A stretch of DNA of 7,410 nt from Candidatus Krumholzibacteriia bacterium (GCA_029863355.1 JAOTVO010000126.1:1-7410), one strand, 5' to 3'. Positions 1-6,825 are shown, counted from the first letter of the stretch. The notes: generated by a model not told the origin, from the sequence alone. Made by a program: numbers and translations.

Positions 1-102
1 GAGGATCTCGCCGCACAGGTCGCACTTCTTCCAGAGGCCGTCGGGGATGGCCTTCTTCCGGGTCGCCTGGATGCCCTTCTTCTCGCGTTTGAACCAGGAC
101 AT
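1..102 (-). CDS. accD: Acetyl-CoA carboxylase carboxyltransferase beta subunit, N-terminal 34 codons (runs off the window)
   Basis: Translation of the reverse strand from the ATG at 102 gives a start MSWFKREKKGI, then an IPDGLWKKCDLCGEIL stretch. AccD proteins begin this way: a short basic N-terminus, the conserved P-x-G-L-W, and the first CxxC pair (Cys27 and Cys30) of the four-cysteine zinc ribbon. The second CxxC pair and the whole crotonase-like catalytic domain lie outside the window. AccD pairs with AccA to transfer the carboxyl group from biotin to acetyl-CoA, giving malonyl-CoA for fatty-acid synthesis in the cytoplasm. The gene follows the phosphorylase gene by 135 bases and appears to have its own promoter (158-186). 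The ribosome binding site is poor: AGAGG at 115-119 is 12 bases from the ATG. Identification rests on only 34 residues, but they are diagnostic. Confidence 0.88.
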   Translation of the reverse strand, partial: MSWFKREKKGIQATRKKAIPDGLWKKCDLCGEIL

Positions 103-117
103 AGGTCTCGAGAACCT
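103..117. repeat. Small inverted repeat abutting the accD start codon
   Basis: On the plus strand this reads AGGTCTCGAGAACCT. It is an 8-base palindrome (TCTCGAGA at 106-113) flanked by AGG and CCT arms, with one unpaired base. In the accD mRNA it lies directly against the ATG and takes in most of the AGAGG element at 115-119, so a folded form could hide the translation start. The loop would be very tight, so it may equally be a DNA palindrome. Function is inference. Confidence 0.35.
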
Positions 118-157
118 CTTCGAGGGGGGGGAACCGCGCCGGTGCCGCGCGTTCAGA

Positions 158-186
158 ACTATAGCCGGGCCCAGGCGGCGCCACAA
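158..186 (-). promoter_or_regulatory. Probable sigma70-type promoter of accD
   Basis: On the minus strand, TTGTGG (181-186, three of six matches to the -35 consensus) is followed after 17 bases by TATAGT (158-163, five of six matches to TATAAT). Transcription would begin near 151 and give a leader of about 49 bases to the accD ATG. The AT-rich hexamer stands out in a very GC-rich gap, and the context GGCTATAGT resembles the -10 regions found ahead of serS and the PorX-like gene. The weak -35 lowers certainty. Confidence 0.5.
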
Positions 187-237
187 CCCGAAATCGCGCG
201 CCCACTCCCCGAACCGCGCCCGGGCCAGCATGTTAAC

Positions 238-1008
238 CTATTGCATGTCAATCAGTTCCCCGATCAGACGGGTGAGCGCGCCTGCCGCTCCGGCCGCCGA
301 GCGCAGGACCTCCTCGTGGCCCGGCACGGCCCCGCCGATGCCCGTTCCCGGGTTGGTGACCACGGCGATCACCGCGGCCCGCAATCCCGCCTGTCGCGCA
401 AACGTCACCTCGGGTGCGGCCGACATGGTCACCACGTCGGCGCCGGCCGCTTGCAGGAATCGTACCTCCGCCGGCGTCTCGTAGGCGGGCCCCGCGCCGC
501 AGGCCAGGGTGCCGGGGTGCAGGGGCACGCGCGCGCGCCGCGCCGCGCCCGCCAGCTCGGCGGTGAGGGCACGGTCGACGCGAGAGCGGAGCGTCGCCGC
601 GGCGCGCCCCCCGCGCTCGCGGTTCTGGAGGTCGATCAGGTCGTGCACGAGCACGAGGTCGCCGGGATGGAGCCGGGTGTCGAGCGCGCCCGCCGCCGAA
701 GCAGCGACGAGGTCCGTGGTTCCGCGCGCCGCCAGCCACGCGAGGAGCGCGCGCATGCCCTCCGCGCCGGCCTCGTAGTGGTGGCGACGCCCCAGGACGA
801 TCGCGCATCTCGCGCGGCCGGTGTCGCAAAAACGCACTTCGCCCCGGTGGCCGGCCACGGCCGTCTCCCCCACGCCGGCGATCGCCGCGAAGGGCACCAC
901 CTCGCGCGCGGCGAACGCCTCGCCCAGCGCGCCCAGGCCGCTGCCCGCCACCACGGCGTAGCCGCGCGGCGGCCGCGGCGGCGCCGGCGTCGGGTCCGCC
1001 GGCCTCAC
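238..1008 (-). CDS. punA: Purine-nucleoside phosphorylase (trimeric PNP/MTAP family)
   Basis: The 256-residue protein cleaves purine nucleosides with phosphate to free base and ribose-1-phosphate (purine salvage, cytoplasm). Family landmarks appear in order: GSGLG at 22-26 (phosphate-binding Ser23), GRRHHYE at 73-79 (matching the GRFHxYE motif, with Arg74 and His76), SAAGAL at 104-109, GPAYETPAE at 173-181 (Tyr176 and Glu177 for the base), MS at 195-196, TN at 218-219, and HEEVL from His231. Asn219 aligns with human Asn243, which favours 6-oxopurines (inosine, guanosine) over methylthioadenosine, where Asp is usual. The start is GTG at 1008: it overlaps the rimI stop as GTGA and has AGGAGGGG (1011-1018) just upstream. 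The protein is shorter than the usual 270-290 residues. The N-terminal helix of the family is replaced by a proline-rich tail (residues 2-14). The gene is translationally coupled to rimI. The symbol is by family analogy. Confidence 0.88.
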   Translation of the reverse strand: MRPADPTPAPPRPPRGYAVVAGSGLGALGEAFAAREVVPFAAIAGVGETAVAGHRGEVRFCDTGRARCAIVLGRRHHYEAGAEGMRALLAWLAARGTTDLVAASAAGALDTRLHPGDLVLVHDLIDLQNRERGGRAAATLRSRVDRALTAELAGAARRARVPLHPGTLACGAGPAYETPAEVRFLQAAGADVVTMSAAPEVTFARQAGLRAAVIAVVTNPGTGIGGAVPGHEEVLRSAAGAAGALTRLIGELIDMQ

Positions 1009-1484
1009 GGCCCCTCCTCGCGTCGCGACCCTTCGTCGTGCAGGTCGAGCAGCATGACGTCCGCGTCCTCGCCCGTGTCGCGGTAGTAGCGCCGGCGCCG
1101 TCCGGCCGCCACGAATCCGAATGACTCGTAGAGGCGACGGGCGGAGTCGTTGCCGACGCGGACCTCAAGGGTCACCAGGGTCCGCTGCTCGGCGCGCGCC
1201 CGCGCGATCAGGTCCGCCACCAGGCGGCGCCCGAAGCCCCGGCGCTGGTGGTCGGGTTCCACGGCCACGTTGAGCAGGTGCACTTCATCGTGCACGAACC
1301 ACGCCACCAGGTAGCCCACCACCGCGCCGTCGTGCACGGCCACCGCCGAGCGCGACAGCACGTTGTCCTCGATCTCCTGGCGGAACATGCCCTCCGTCCA
1401 CGGCGTCGGGAACAGGCGGCGCTCGATGGCGAGCACGGCGTCGAGGTGGCGCTCCCGCATGGGCTCAATGGTGAGTGCGTCCAT
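1005..1484 (-). CDS. rimI: Ribosomal-protein-alanine N-acetyltransferase RimI (GNAT family)
   Basis: A 159-residue GNAT-fold protein. RimI acetylates the N-terminal alanine of ribosomal protein S18 using acetyl-CoA. The acetyl-CoA pyrophosphate-binding motif A is QRRGFGR at 80-86, preceded by the core strand LLNVAVEP (70-77). The RimI-like block around Glu107, TLEVRVGNDSARRLYESFGF (105-124), carries the catalytic-region Glu, Asn112 and Tyr119. It is followed by RRRYYRD (130-136) and a DVMLLDL strand. The ATG at 1484 lies inside tsaB (20-base overlap) and has no clear ribosome binding site, so expression probably depends on coupling to tsaB. A second ATG at 1460, just past the tsaB stop, is possible but would remove the first eight residues including the LTIEPM strand. 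The tsaB-rimI pairing is common in bacteria and supports the call over a generic GNAT. Confidence 0.88.
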   Translation of the reverse strand: MDALTIEPMRERHLDAVLAIERRLFPTPWTEGMFRQEIEDNVLSRSAVAVHDGAVVGYLVAWFVHDEVHLLNVAVEPDHQRRGFGRRLVADLIARARAEQRTLVTLEVRVGNDSARRLYESFGFVAAGRRRRYYRDTGEDADVMLLDLHDEGSRREEGP

Positions 1485-2175
1485 CGGCGTCGATCGGCTT
1501 GAGCGGTTTGGCCACGCCGGCGCGAAGGTACACCGGCTCCATCTCGCGCAGCCGCTGCGCGCCGGCGGGCTCGAGCCGCGGCGCGAGGCGCGCCAAGAGC
1601 GCCGCCGACGGCTGCGCCCCGTCGGCCCCGGCGATCACGACCTCCGGGAACACCTCGCGCATCAGCGCGGCGTAGCGCAGCGCGCCCGTGCCGGCGGCCA
1701 GCCGGGGGGCGCGCGGGAGCGCGCGGAGGAACGATTCGGGCGCGCGCGCGCACGGCTCGACGATCGTAGCGGGGCCGTCGTCGCCGCCCGAGGCGGCGAC
1801 CTCGAAAAGCGCGCCGTAGATCTCTTCGCGGCGCGCGTCGATCATCGCGCACACCACCCCGGCGCCGGCGTGCGCGCGCGCGATCAGCTCCAGCGAGCCC
1901 ATGGTTACTAGCGACGCGCCCGACCCCGCGCACAGACCCTTGGCCCAGGCCAGGCCGACGCGCAGACCCGTGAAGCTGCCGGGACCGCGCACGATGGCCA
2001 CGCGCTCGACGTCGCGCGCGCCCAGCCCGGCGTCGCGCAGGAGCGAATCCACCGACCGCGCCAGCTCCACCAGGTGAGAGGTGTCGCCGAACGTGCGTTC
2101 GCCGCGCACGCGGCCGTCCACGGCGAGCGCCGCGCCGCCGCGCGCGTGCGAGGTGTCCAGGGCAATCACGACCAC
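1465..2175 (-). CDS. tsaB: tRNA t6A biosynthesis protein TsaB (YeaZ)
   Basis: TsaB is the pseudo-enzyme partner of TsaD in the complex that puts the threonylcarbamoyl group on A37 of ANN-decoding tRNAs. With the start used here it is 236 residues long. It opens with the ASKHA-fold strand VVIALDTS (2-9), has the hallmark RGPGSFTGLRVG (63-74), DARREEIY (113-120), and ends with the usual EPVYLR (213-218) near the C-terminus. A longer reading frame opens at 2220, but the GTG at 2175 is preferred: GGAGGAGGT lies at 2182-2190, six bases upstream, and the family normally starts directly at this strand. A GTG at 2169 that overlaps the tsaE stop as GTGA is the alternative, two codons shorter. It overlaps tsaE upstream and rimI downstream, so the three are translationally coupled. 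tsaD is not in the window. Confidence 0.92.
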   Translation of the reverse strand: MVVIALDTSHARGGAALAVDGRVRGERTFGDTSHLVELARSVDSLLRDAGLGARDVERVAIVRGPGSFTGLRVGLAWAKGLCAGSGASLVTMGSLELIARAHAGAGVVCAMIDARREEIYGALFEVAASGGDDGPATIVEPCARAPESFLRALPRAPRLAAGTGALRYAALMREVFPEVVIAGADGAQPSAALLARLAPRLEPAGAQRLREMEPVYLRAGVAKPLKPIDADGRTHH

Positions 2176-2645
2176 GCGCGCACCTCCTCCAACGTCTGCA
2201 TCGCGTGCGGCGTCGCGCACACGGTGATCGCGCGCCCCTCACCGGCGGTGGTGCGGATCTCGACGATCACGTCTGCGCGCGCCAGCAGCGCCTCGGAGCG
2301 CTCACCCCACTCCGCGAGCAGTACGGTGTCGCCGCCGGGGAGGTCGAACACCCCCAGGGCCTCCAGCTCCGCCTCGTGCTCGAGCCGGTAGAGGTCGACG
2401 TGCACCACCGGATGCCGCCCCGCAAAGGCTTCGTAGAGGATGAACGTCGGGCTGACGATCTCCTCGTCCACGCCCAGGGCGCGGCACACCCCGCGCACCA
2501 GCGTGGTCTTGCCCGCGCCCAGCGCGCCCACGAGTGCGACGCACACCCCCGCCTCCAGGCGCGCGCCCAGCGCGGCGCCGAAGCGCTCGGTCTCTCGGGG
2601 AGAGGACGTGCGCACGCTGAAACTCTCGGTGCGTTCGCCGGGCAC
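2166..2645 (-). CDS. tsaE: tRNA t6A biosynthesis ATPase TsaE (YjeE)
   Basis: A 159-residue P-loop ATPase that drives the TsaBD complex in t6A formation. Walker A is GALGAGKTT at 40-48 (Lys46, Thr47). It is followed by SPTF at 65-68, the HVDLYRL block at 82-88 with Asp84, and LLAEWGER at 109-116, all characteristic of the family. Length is normal. The start is a GTG at 2645, 15 bases after the stop of the PorX-like gene, with only a weak GGA ahead of it. Another GTG, ten codons in (Val11), is conceivable but would leave less of the N-terminal strand. The end overlaps the tsaB start by ten bases. Its place immediately after a two-component gene suggests read-through transcription from the promoter at 4222-4251, since no other promoter is seen nearby. 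Confidence 0.93.
   Translation of the reverse strand: MPGERTESFSVRTSSPRETERFGAALGARLEAGVCVALVGALGAGKTTLVRGVCRALGVDEEIVSPTFILYEAFAGRHPVVHVDLYRLEHEAELEALGVFDLPGGDTVLLAEWGERSEALLARADVIVEIRTTAGEGRAITVCATPHAMQTLEEVRAWS
2182..2190 (-). promoter_or_regulatory. Strong ribosome binding site that sets the tsaB start
   Basis: The minus strand reads GGAGGAGGT, an extended match to the anti-Shine-Dalgarno sequence. It is embedded in the last codons of tsaE and placed six bases before GTG 2175. It decides the start in favour of 2175 rather than the upstream in-frame GTG at 2220. Confidence 0.8.
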
Positions 2646-2660
2646 GGGGGATCCGGCGCG

Positions 2661-4214
2661 CTAGCGGCGCGGCGAGAGGGTGAGGCACGGCAGCACCATC
2701 TCCTCCAGCGAGACGCCGCCGTGCTGGAAGCTGCCTTCGTACTGCTTCTCGTAGTCGCGGTAGTTGGTGGGGTAGACGAAGTAGTAGTACTCCTTGGCGA
2801 ACAGGTAGTTCTTGGTCCGCGACTCGGCCGGCAAGCGGAACTCGAGGGGGTGGCGTACGGCGATGGCCTGGCGCTCGTCGCACTTGAGGTTGTCTCCGAA
2901 CTTGAAGCGGAGGTTGGTCGAGGTGTCGCGCCGCCCCTGCACCAGCGAGGCCTTGCGACCGAGGATGGAACCGTGGTCGGTGGTCATCACCACCGTCACG
3001 CCGGCGCGTGCGAGCTCCTGGAGGATTTCCAGCAGCACCGAATGGGCGAACCACGAGCGCATCAGCGAGCGGAACGCCCCCTCGGTCGGCACCAGCTGCC
3101 GCAGGATCTCCGACTGGTTGCGCCCGTGCGTGAGCACGTCGACGAAGTTGAACACCATGGCCACGAACGGCGACGACATCAGCGAGGGGAGGCGCTTGCG
3201 CACGTCGTTGGCCTCGCTGGCCGTGTAAATCTTGACGTAGCGGAACTTGCCGGCGTCCAGGCGGAGCCGGCGCATCTGCTCGCCGAGGAAGAACTGCTCG
3301 TCGCGGTTCCTCCCGATGTCCTCATCGCCCCGCTCCATCCACTTGTCCGCGTAACGGCGCGCGATATCGTCGGGAAAGAGACCGCTGAATATGGCGTTGC
3401 GCGAGTAGGGCGTGGCCGTGGGGAGGATGGAGAGGTAGTAGTCCCAGCGCACGTCGAAGTGCTCGGCCAGGGTCTCCTCCATCACCATCCACTGGTCGAG
3501 CCGGACGCAATCGATGACGACGAAGAAGACGGGGCCGCCCTCGCGCAATCTCGGGGCCACCCACGACGCGAACACGTCGGGGCTCATCGGCGGCCGCTTC
3601 TCCGAGGCGACCCAGTCGCGGTAGCGCGCCTCGACGAAGCGCCCGAAACCCTGCGCGCAGGTGAGGCGTTGTTCCTCGTGCGTGCCCTGGAGCCCGGAGC
3701 CGCGGAACTGGTCGAACTCGTGGTCCCACGCGCAGAGGCGGCGATGGATACGCAGCCACCCCTCCCAAGTGTCCTCGCCCACCAGCGTATTGATCTCGTT
3801 GAAGTCGCGGATGTAGTCGGGGGAAAGCCGATCCTCCTGGATCTTCGCCGTGTCCAGGATGCGCTTGCACGCCGAGTAGATCTGCAGGGGGTTGACGGGC
3901 TTGAGGAGGTAATCGTCGATCTTCATGCCGATGGCGTCGTCCATCAGCCGCTCTTCCTCGTTCTTCGTGATCATCACCACCGGGAGCGCGGGATCCTCCT
4001 CCTTGATCTCCACGAGCGTCTCGAGGCCGCCCTTGCCCGGCATGGACTCGTCGAGCAGCAGGAGATCGAACTTGCGCGCGCGCACGAGCGCGACGGCGTC
4101 CTCCCCGTTGGTCGCCGTCTCCACGGAGAAGCCCTTCTCGGCGAGGAACATCACGTGGGACTTGAGGAGCTCGATCTCGTCGTCCACCCAGAGGATTCGT
4201 CTCGGCGTCGCCAT
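2661..4214 (-). CDS. porX: PorX-like response regulator with PglZ/alkaline-phosphatase-superfamily effector domain
   Basis: A 517-residue protein with three parts. Residues 5-120 form a receiver domain: acidic pocket Asp11/Asp12, phospho-acceptor Asp55 in LLLLDESMPG, Thr83 in VVMITK, and Lys105 in LLKPVNP. Residues 120-205 are a helical linker. The rest is a PglZ-type hydrolase domain with an apparently intact zinc site: Asp235 (IDCVRLD), Thr266 or Thr268 as nucleophile (ILPTATPYSRN), Asp359 and His363 (FNFVDVLTH), Asp413 and His414 (TTDHG), and His498 (HGGVSLEEM). This architecture is that of PorX, which in Bacteroidota controls the type IX secretion system and hydrolyses phosphodiester substrates. 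There is no DNA-binding domain. ATG 4214 is chosen over an upstream in-frame GTG at 4232 and ATG 4223 because both overlap the promoter -10 region. No Shine-Dalgarno is visible, consistent with a leaderless mRNA. Its role here is inferred, because no secretion genes are in view. Confidence 0.88.
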   Translation of the reverse strand: MATPRRILWVDDEIELLKSHVMFLAEKGFSVETATNGEDAVALVRARKFDLLLLDESMPGKGGLETLVEIKEEDPALPVVMITKNEEERLMDDAIGMKIDDYLLKPVNPLQIYSACKRILDTAKIQEDRLSPDYIRDFNEINTLVGEDTWEGWLRIHRRLCAWDHEFDQFRGSGLQGTHEEQRLTCAQGFGRFVEARYRDWVASEKRPPMSPDVFASWVAPRLREGGPVFFVVIDCVRLDQWMVMEETLAEHFDVRWDYYLSILPTATPYSRNAIFSGLFPDDIARRYADKWMERGDEDIGRNRDEQFFLGEQMRRLRLDAGKFRYVKIYTASEANDVRKRLPSLMSSPFVAMVFNFVDVLTHGRNQSEILRQLVPTEGAFRSLMRSWFAHSVLLEILQELARAGVTVVMTTDHGSILGRKASLVQGRRDTSTNLRFKFGDNLKCDERQAIAVRHPLEFRLPAESRTKNYLFAKEYYYFVYPTNYRDYEKQYEGSFQHGGVSLEEMVLPCLTLSPRR

Positions 4215-4221
4215 CACTCGC

Positions 4222-4251
4222 ATTATAGCCACGCCGCCGGGTGCCGATCAA
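4222..4251 (-). promoter_or_regulatory. Strong sigma70-type promoter for the porX-like gene, overlapping the kinase stop codon
   Basis: On the minus strand, TTGATC (4246-4251, four of six matches) and a perfect TATAAT (4222-4227) are separated by 18 bases. The kinase stop TGA lies inside the -35 hexamer. The -10 hexamer ends seven bases before the ATG at 4214, so transcription should begin at, or within a base of, the start codon. That implies a leaderless transcript for the response regulator and independent control of regulator and kinase. Positions and sequence are seen directly; activity is inferred. Confidence 0.65.
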
Positions 4252-5501
4252 GCGACGGGCAAGCGCACGAGGAAGATAGTGCCCCTGCCGGGCCGGGACT
4301 CCACCAGGCGGATGGTACCGGCGTGGTAGTCCTCCACGATACGGCGCGTGAGCGCCAGCCCCACTCCCCAGCCACGCCGCTTGGTGGTGAAGCCGGGGTG
4401 GAAGACACGCTCGCGCAGGCCCATGGGGATGCCACGGCCGGTGTCGCTGACCCACACGTCCACGTGCGCCGGCGCCGCGGCACGCGCACGGATCTCCACC
4501 CGCCCGCCGGACTCTCCGATGGCGTCGAGGGCGTTCTTGACCAGGTTCTCGAGAACCCATTCCAGCAGCTCCTCGTTGCCGTGGACGCGGAGCTCGTCGG
4601 GGACGTCGGCCGCGATCGAAGTTTCCCTCTTGAGCTGAGGGAGACGCCGGTGGAAGTAGTCTACGGTGCGCCGCGCTACGCGGGCCAGGTCCACGGGGCG
4701 CAGCTCGGGCTGTGAGCCGATCTTGCTGAAGCGCTCGGTGATCTTACCCAGCCGCTCCAGATCCACCTCCATCTCCTGGGCGGAGCGCTCGATATCCGCG
4801 TGGCCGCCCGCGCGCGCCTTGTCGCGGATGAGCTGCGTCCATCCCAACAGCGCGGAGATGGGCGTGCCCAGCTGATGCGCCGTCTCCTTGGCCATGCCCA
4901 CCCAGATCGAGCGCTGCTCGCTGAGCTTGAGGTAGCGCAGGCCCTGGATGGCCACGCCCATGAAGACGAGGAAGATGCCGAGCAGGACGAAGGGCATGTA
5001 GCGCAGCTCCCTCTGCAGCGCGGACGGACCGTAGTGCACCCACCCCACCGGTTCCGCCGTGCCCACCACGCGCACGGGCATGGGTTGGTTGACCTGGTCG
5101 AACTCGTGGTACAGGGCGACGAGCCTGCGCAGCTTCTCGGTGGGCGGGTTTTTCACGTCCATCGCGAGCACGAGGTCGAAGTCCTCGTCGGTTCGCTCTT
5201 CGACGGGGACGTGGTGCCAGAGGATGGGCCGACCCTCCAGAACGGTGACGATGATGGGGAGCTTGCTCTCCCTGACCACCTTGTGCAGGCCGGCCACGCT
5301 ACCCTTGTCGTTGACCTCGAAGATCACGCTGCCGATGTAGCGCGAGAAGAGCTTGCTCGTCGCCTCCGCTTCCTCTCGCATCTTGCCGATGAGGTGGTTG
5401 GAGTAGACGAGCATGGCCAGACTCAGGAGGGCGACGCCCAGGAACAAGTAGCCCCGGAGCCAGAAGCGGACGTTGCCTTTGTAGCCGGAGAACCGTCCCA
5501 T
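4248..5501 (-). CDS. Two-transmembrane sensor histidine kinase, probable partner of the PorX-like regulator
   Basis: A 417-residue inner-membrane kinase. Transmembrane segments are about residues 13-35 and 169-189. Between them lies a sensor region of about 130 residues, presumably periplasmic, that I cannot assign to a known domain. Only about 20 residues separate the second membrane helix from the phospho-acceptor His209 (ETAHQLGTPIS), so there is no HAMP domain. The ATP-binding domain has the N box (ENLVKNALDAI, 318-328), G1 box DTGRGIP (353-359), F box VFHPGFTT (366-373) and G2 box GWGVGLAL (377-384). The HQLGTP form of the H box is frequent in FCB-group kinases, including PorY-like ones. 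It starts six bases after the serS stop with no clear ribosome binding site, so it is likely coupled to serS. Its stop codon overlaps the promoter of the next gene. The pairing with the PorX-like regulator is inferred from adjacency. Confidence 0.92.
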   Translation of the reverse strand: MGRFSGYKGNVRFWLRGYLFLGVALLSLAMLVYSNHLIGKMREEAEATSKLFSRYIGSVIFEVNDKGSVAGLHKVVRESKLPIIVTVLEGRPILWHHVPVEERTDEDFDLVLAMDVKNPPTEKLRRLVALYHEFDQVNQPMPVRVVGTAEPVGWVHYGPSALQRELRYMPFVLLGIFLVFMGVAIQGLRYLKLSEQRSIWVGMAKETAHQLGTPISALLGWTQLIRDKARAGGHADIERSAQEMEVDLERLGKITERFSKIGSQPELRPVDLARVARRTVDYFHRRLPQLKRETSIAADVPDELRVHGNEELLEWVLENLVKNALDAIGESGGRVEIRARAAAPAHVDVWVSDTGRGIPMGLRERVFHPGFTTKRRGWGVGLALTRRIVEDYHAGTIRLVESRPGRGTIFLVRLPVA

Positions 5502-5507
5502 GGGTGA

Positions 5508-6776
5508 TCAACCCAGGTAGTCCCGCCCGCGCATGTAGGGGCGCAGGGCCTCGGGGATGCGCACGCGACCGGTCGGCGTCTGGAAGCACTCGAGGATGGC
5601 GGCAACCACGCGCGGCAGCGCCAGGCCGGAGCCGTTCAGCGTGTGCACGAAGCGGTGCTTCTCGCCCGGCGTCTTCTTCATACGGATCTCGGCCCGCCGC
5701 GCCTGGAAGTCCTCGAAGTTGCTGCACGACGACACCTCGAGCCACTTGTCCACGCCGGGGGCGTAGACCTCCAGGTCGTAACACTTGGCCGCGGCGAACC
5801 CGAGGTCGCCGGTGCTTAGCGCGACCACGCGGTACGGTAGCTCGAGGGCATCGAGCACCGCGGTGGCGTCGGAGACGAGCGTCTCCAGCTCGCCGTACGA
5901 GGCGTCGGCATGGGTGAACTTGACCATCTCCACCTTGTCGAACTGGTGGACGCGCAAGAGCCCCCGTGTGTCGGCGCCGTGGCTGCCCGCCTCGCGCCGG
6001 AAGCAGGGGCTGTAGGCGGTGTACTTGATGGGGAGCGCATCGGGCGCGATGGTGGACGCGCGGTGCAGGTTGGTCACGGGGACCTCGGCGGTGGGGACCA
6101 GCCAGAGGTCGTCCTCCGCGCAGTGGTACATGTCCTCGGCCATCTTGGGGAGCTGGCCCGTTCCCGTCATGGAGTCGCCGTGAACGAGGTAAGGGACGAG
6201 CACCTCCTCGTAGCCCTGCTCGACGTGCATGTCGAGCATGAAGTTAATGAGCGCCCGGCACAGGAGCGCGCCGTCGCCGCGGAATACGACGAAGCCGCGC
6301 CCCGACACGTTGCGGCCGGCCTCGAGGTCGAGCACGCCCAGCGCTTCTCCAATCTCCCAGTGCGGCTTGACGTCGTCGAAGGGCTTCACCGCCTCGCCGC
6401 GCTCGCGCACGACGACGTTGGCGGACGCGTCCGCTCCCACGGGGACGCTCGCGTGCGGCAGGTTGGGAACCATAAGCAGGAGCTGCGCCAGCTCTTCGTC
6501 GATCTCCTCGTTGCGCGCCTCGATGCCCTTGATGCGCGCCGAGGTATCCTTCATGTAGGCGTGGAGATCGCCTGCGTCTTCGCCGGCACGCTTGCGCCGC
6601 CCGATTTCCTCGGACTTGACGTTGCGCTCGTGCTTGAGCTCGTCGCCCTGGCGCAGGTTGACGAGGTACTCGGCGTCGAGGTCGATGATCCGGTCGATGT
6701 CGACGGCGGCGCCCCTCTTGCGCACACCGTCGCGCACCCGTTCGGGGTCGTCGCGCAGCAGCTTGCGGTCCAGCAT
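5508..6776 (-). CDS. serS: Serine--tRNA ligase (class II)
   Basis: The 422-residue enzyme charges tRNA-Ser (and tRNA-Sec if present) with serine in the cytoplasm. The N-terminal MLDRKLLRDDPERVR is typical, followed by the long antiparallel coiled-coil arm (about 30-100) that contacts the long variable arm of tRNA-Ser. The catalytic core shows motif 1 around YEEVLVPYLV (189-198), TAEVPVTN (229-236) for serine binding, motif 2 CFRREAGSHGADTRGLLRVH (258-277) and motif 3 NGSGLALPRVVAAILE (381-396). Length matches the usual 420-430. The ATG at 6776 is chosen because AGAGG precedes it (6781-6785) and the protein then begins at the conserved MLD. An in-frame ATG at 6827 overlaps the -10 hexamer of the promoter and cannot be used by that transcript. 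The gene is transcribed from the promoter at 6826-6854 and probably heads a serS-kinase unit. Confidence 0.97.
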   Translation of the reverse strand: MLDRKLLRDDPERVRDGVRKRGAAVDIDRIIDLDAEYLVNLRQGDELKHERNVKSEEIGRRKRAGEDAGDLHAYMKDTSARIKGIEARNEEIDEELAQLLLMVPNLPHASVPVGADASANVVVRERGEAVKPFDDVKPHWEIGEALGVLDLEAGRNVSGRGFVVFRGDGALLCRALINFMLDMHVEQGYEEVLVPYLVHGDSMTGTGQLPKMAEDMYHCAEDDLWLVPTAEVPVTNLHRASTIAPDALPIKYTAYSPCFRREAGSHGADTRGLLRVHQFDKVEMVKFTHADASYGELETLVSDATAVLDALELPYRVVALSTGDLGFAAAKCYDLEVYAPGVDKWLEVSSCSNFEDFQARRAEIRMKKTPGEKHRFVHTLNGSGLALPRVVAAILECFQTPTGRVRIPEALRPYMRGRDYLG

Positions 6777-6825
6777 GTCCCCTCTTTCCCTGTGCAGCCC
6801 CGCCGGTGATCTGGCGGACTGGGCC

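Noticed and set aside
2176..2220. GTG at 2220 as tsaB start
   Set aside because: It would add 15 residues ahead of the conserved first strand and ignore the strong GGAGGAGGT site placed for GTG 2175.
4215..4232. GTG at 4232 (or ATG at 4223) as start of the PorX-like gene
   Set aside because: Both lie in or upstream of the -10 region, have no ribosome binding site, and add residues that receiver domains do not need. They remain possible only on a read-through mRNA.
2205..4715. Very long open frame (about 836 codons) on the plus strand
   Set aside because: It runs antisense to tsaE, the PorX-like gene and the kinase, all of which have clear family motifs. Its translation is rich in His, Arg, Glu and Val with no recognisable domain, the pattern expected for a shadow frame in GC-rich coding DNA.
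5502..5514. Near-palindrome GGGTGATCAACCC between serS and the kinase gene
   Set aside because: It is short and imperfect and falls across the serS stop codon region, where coding constraint explains most of it. No promoter elements accompany it.
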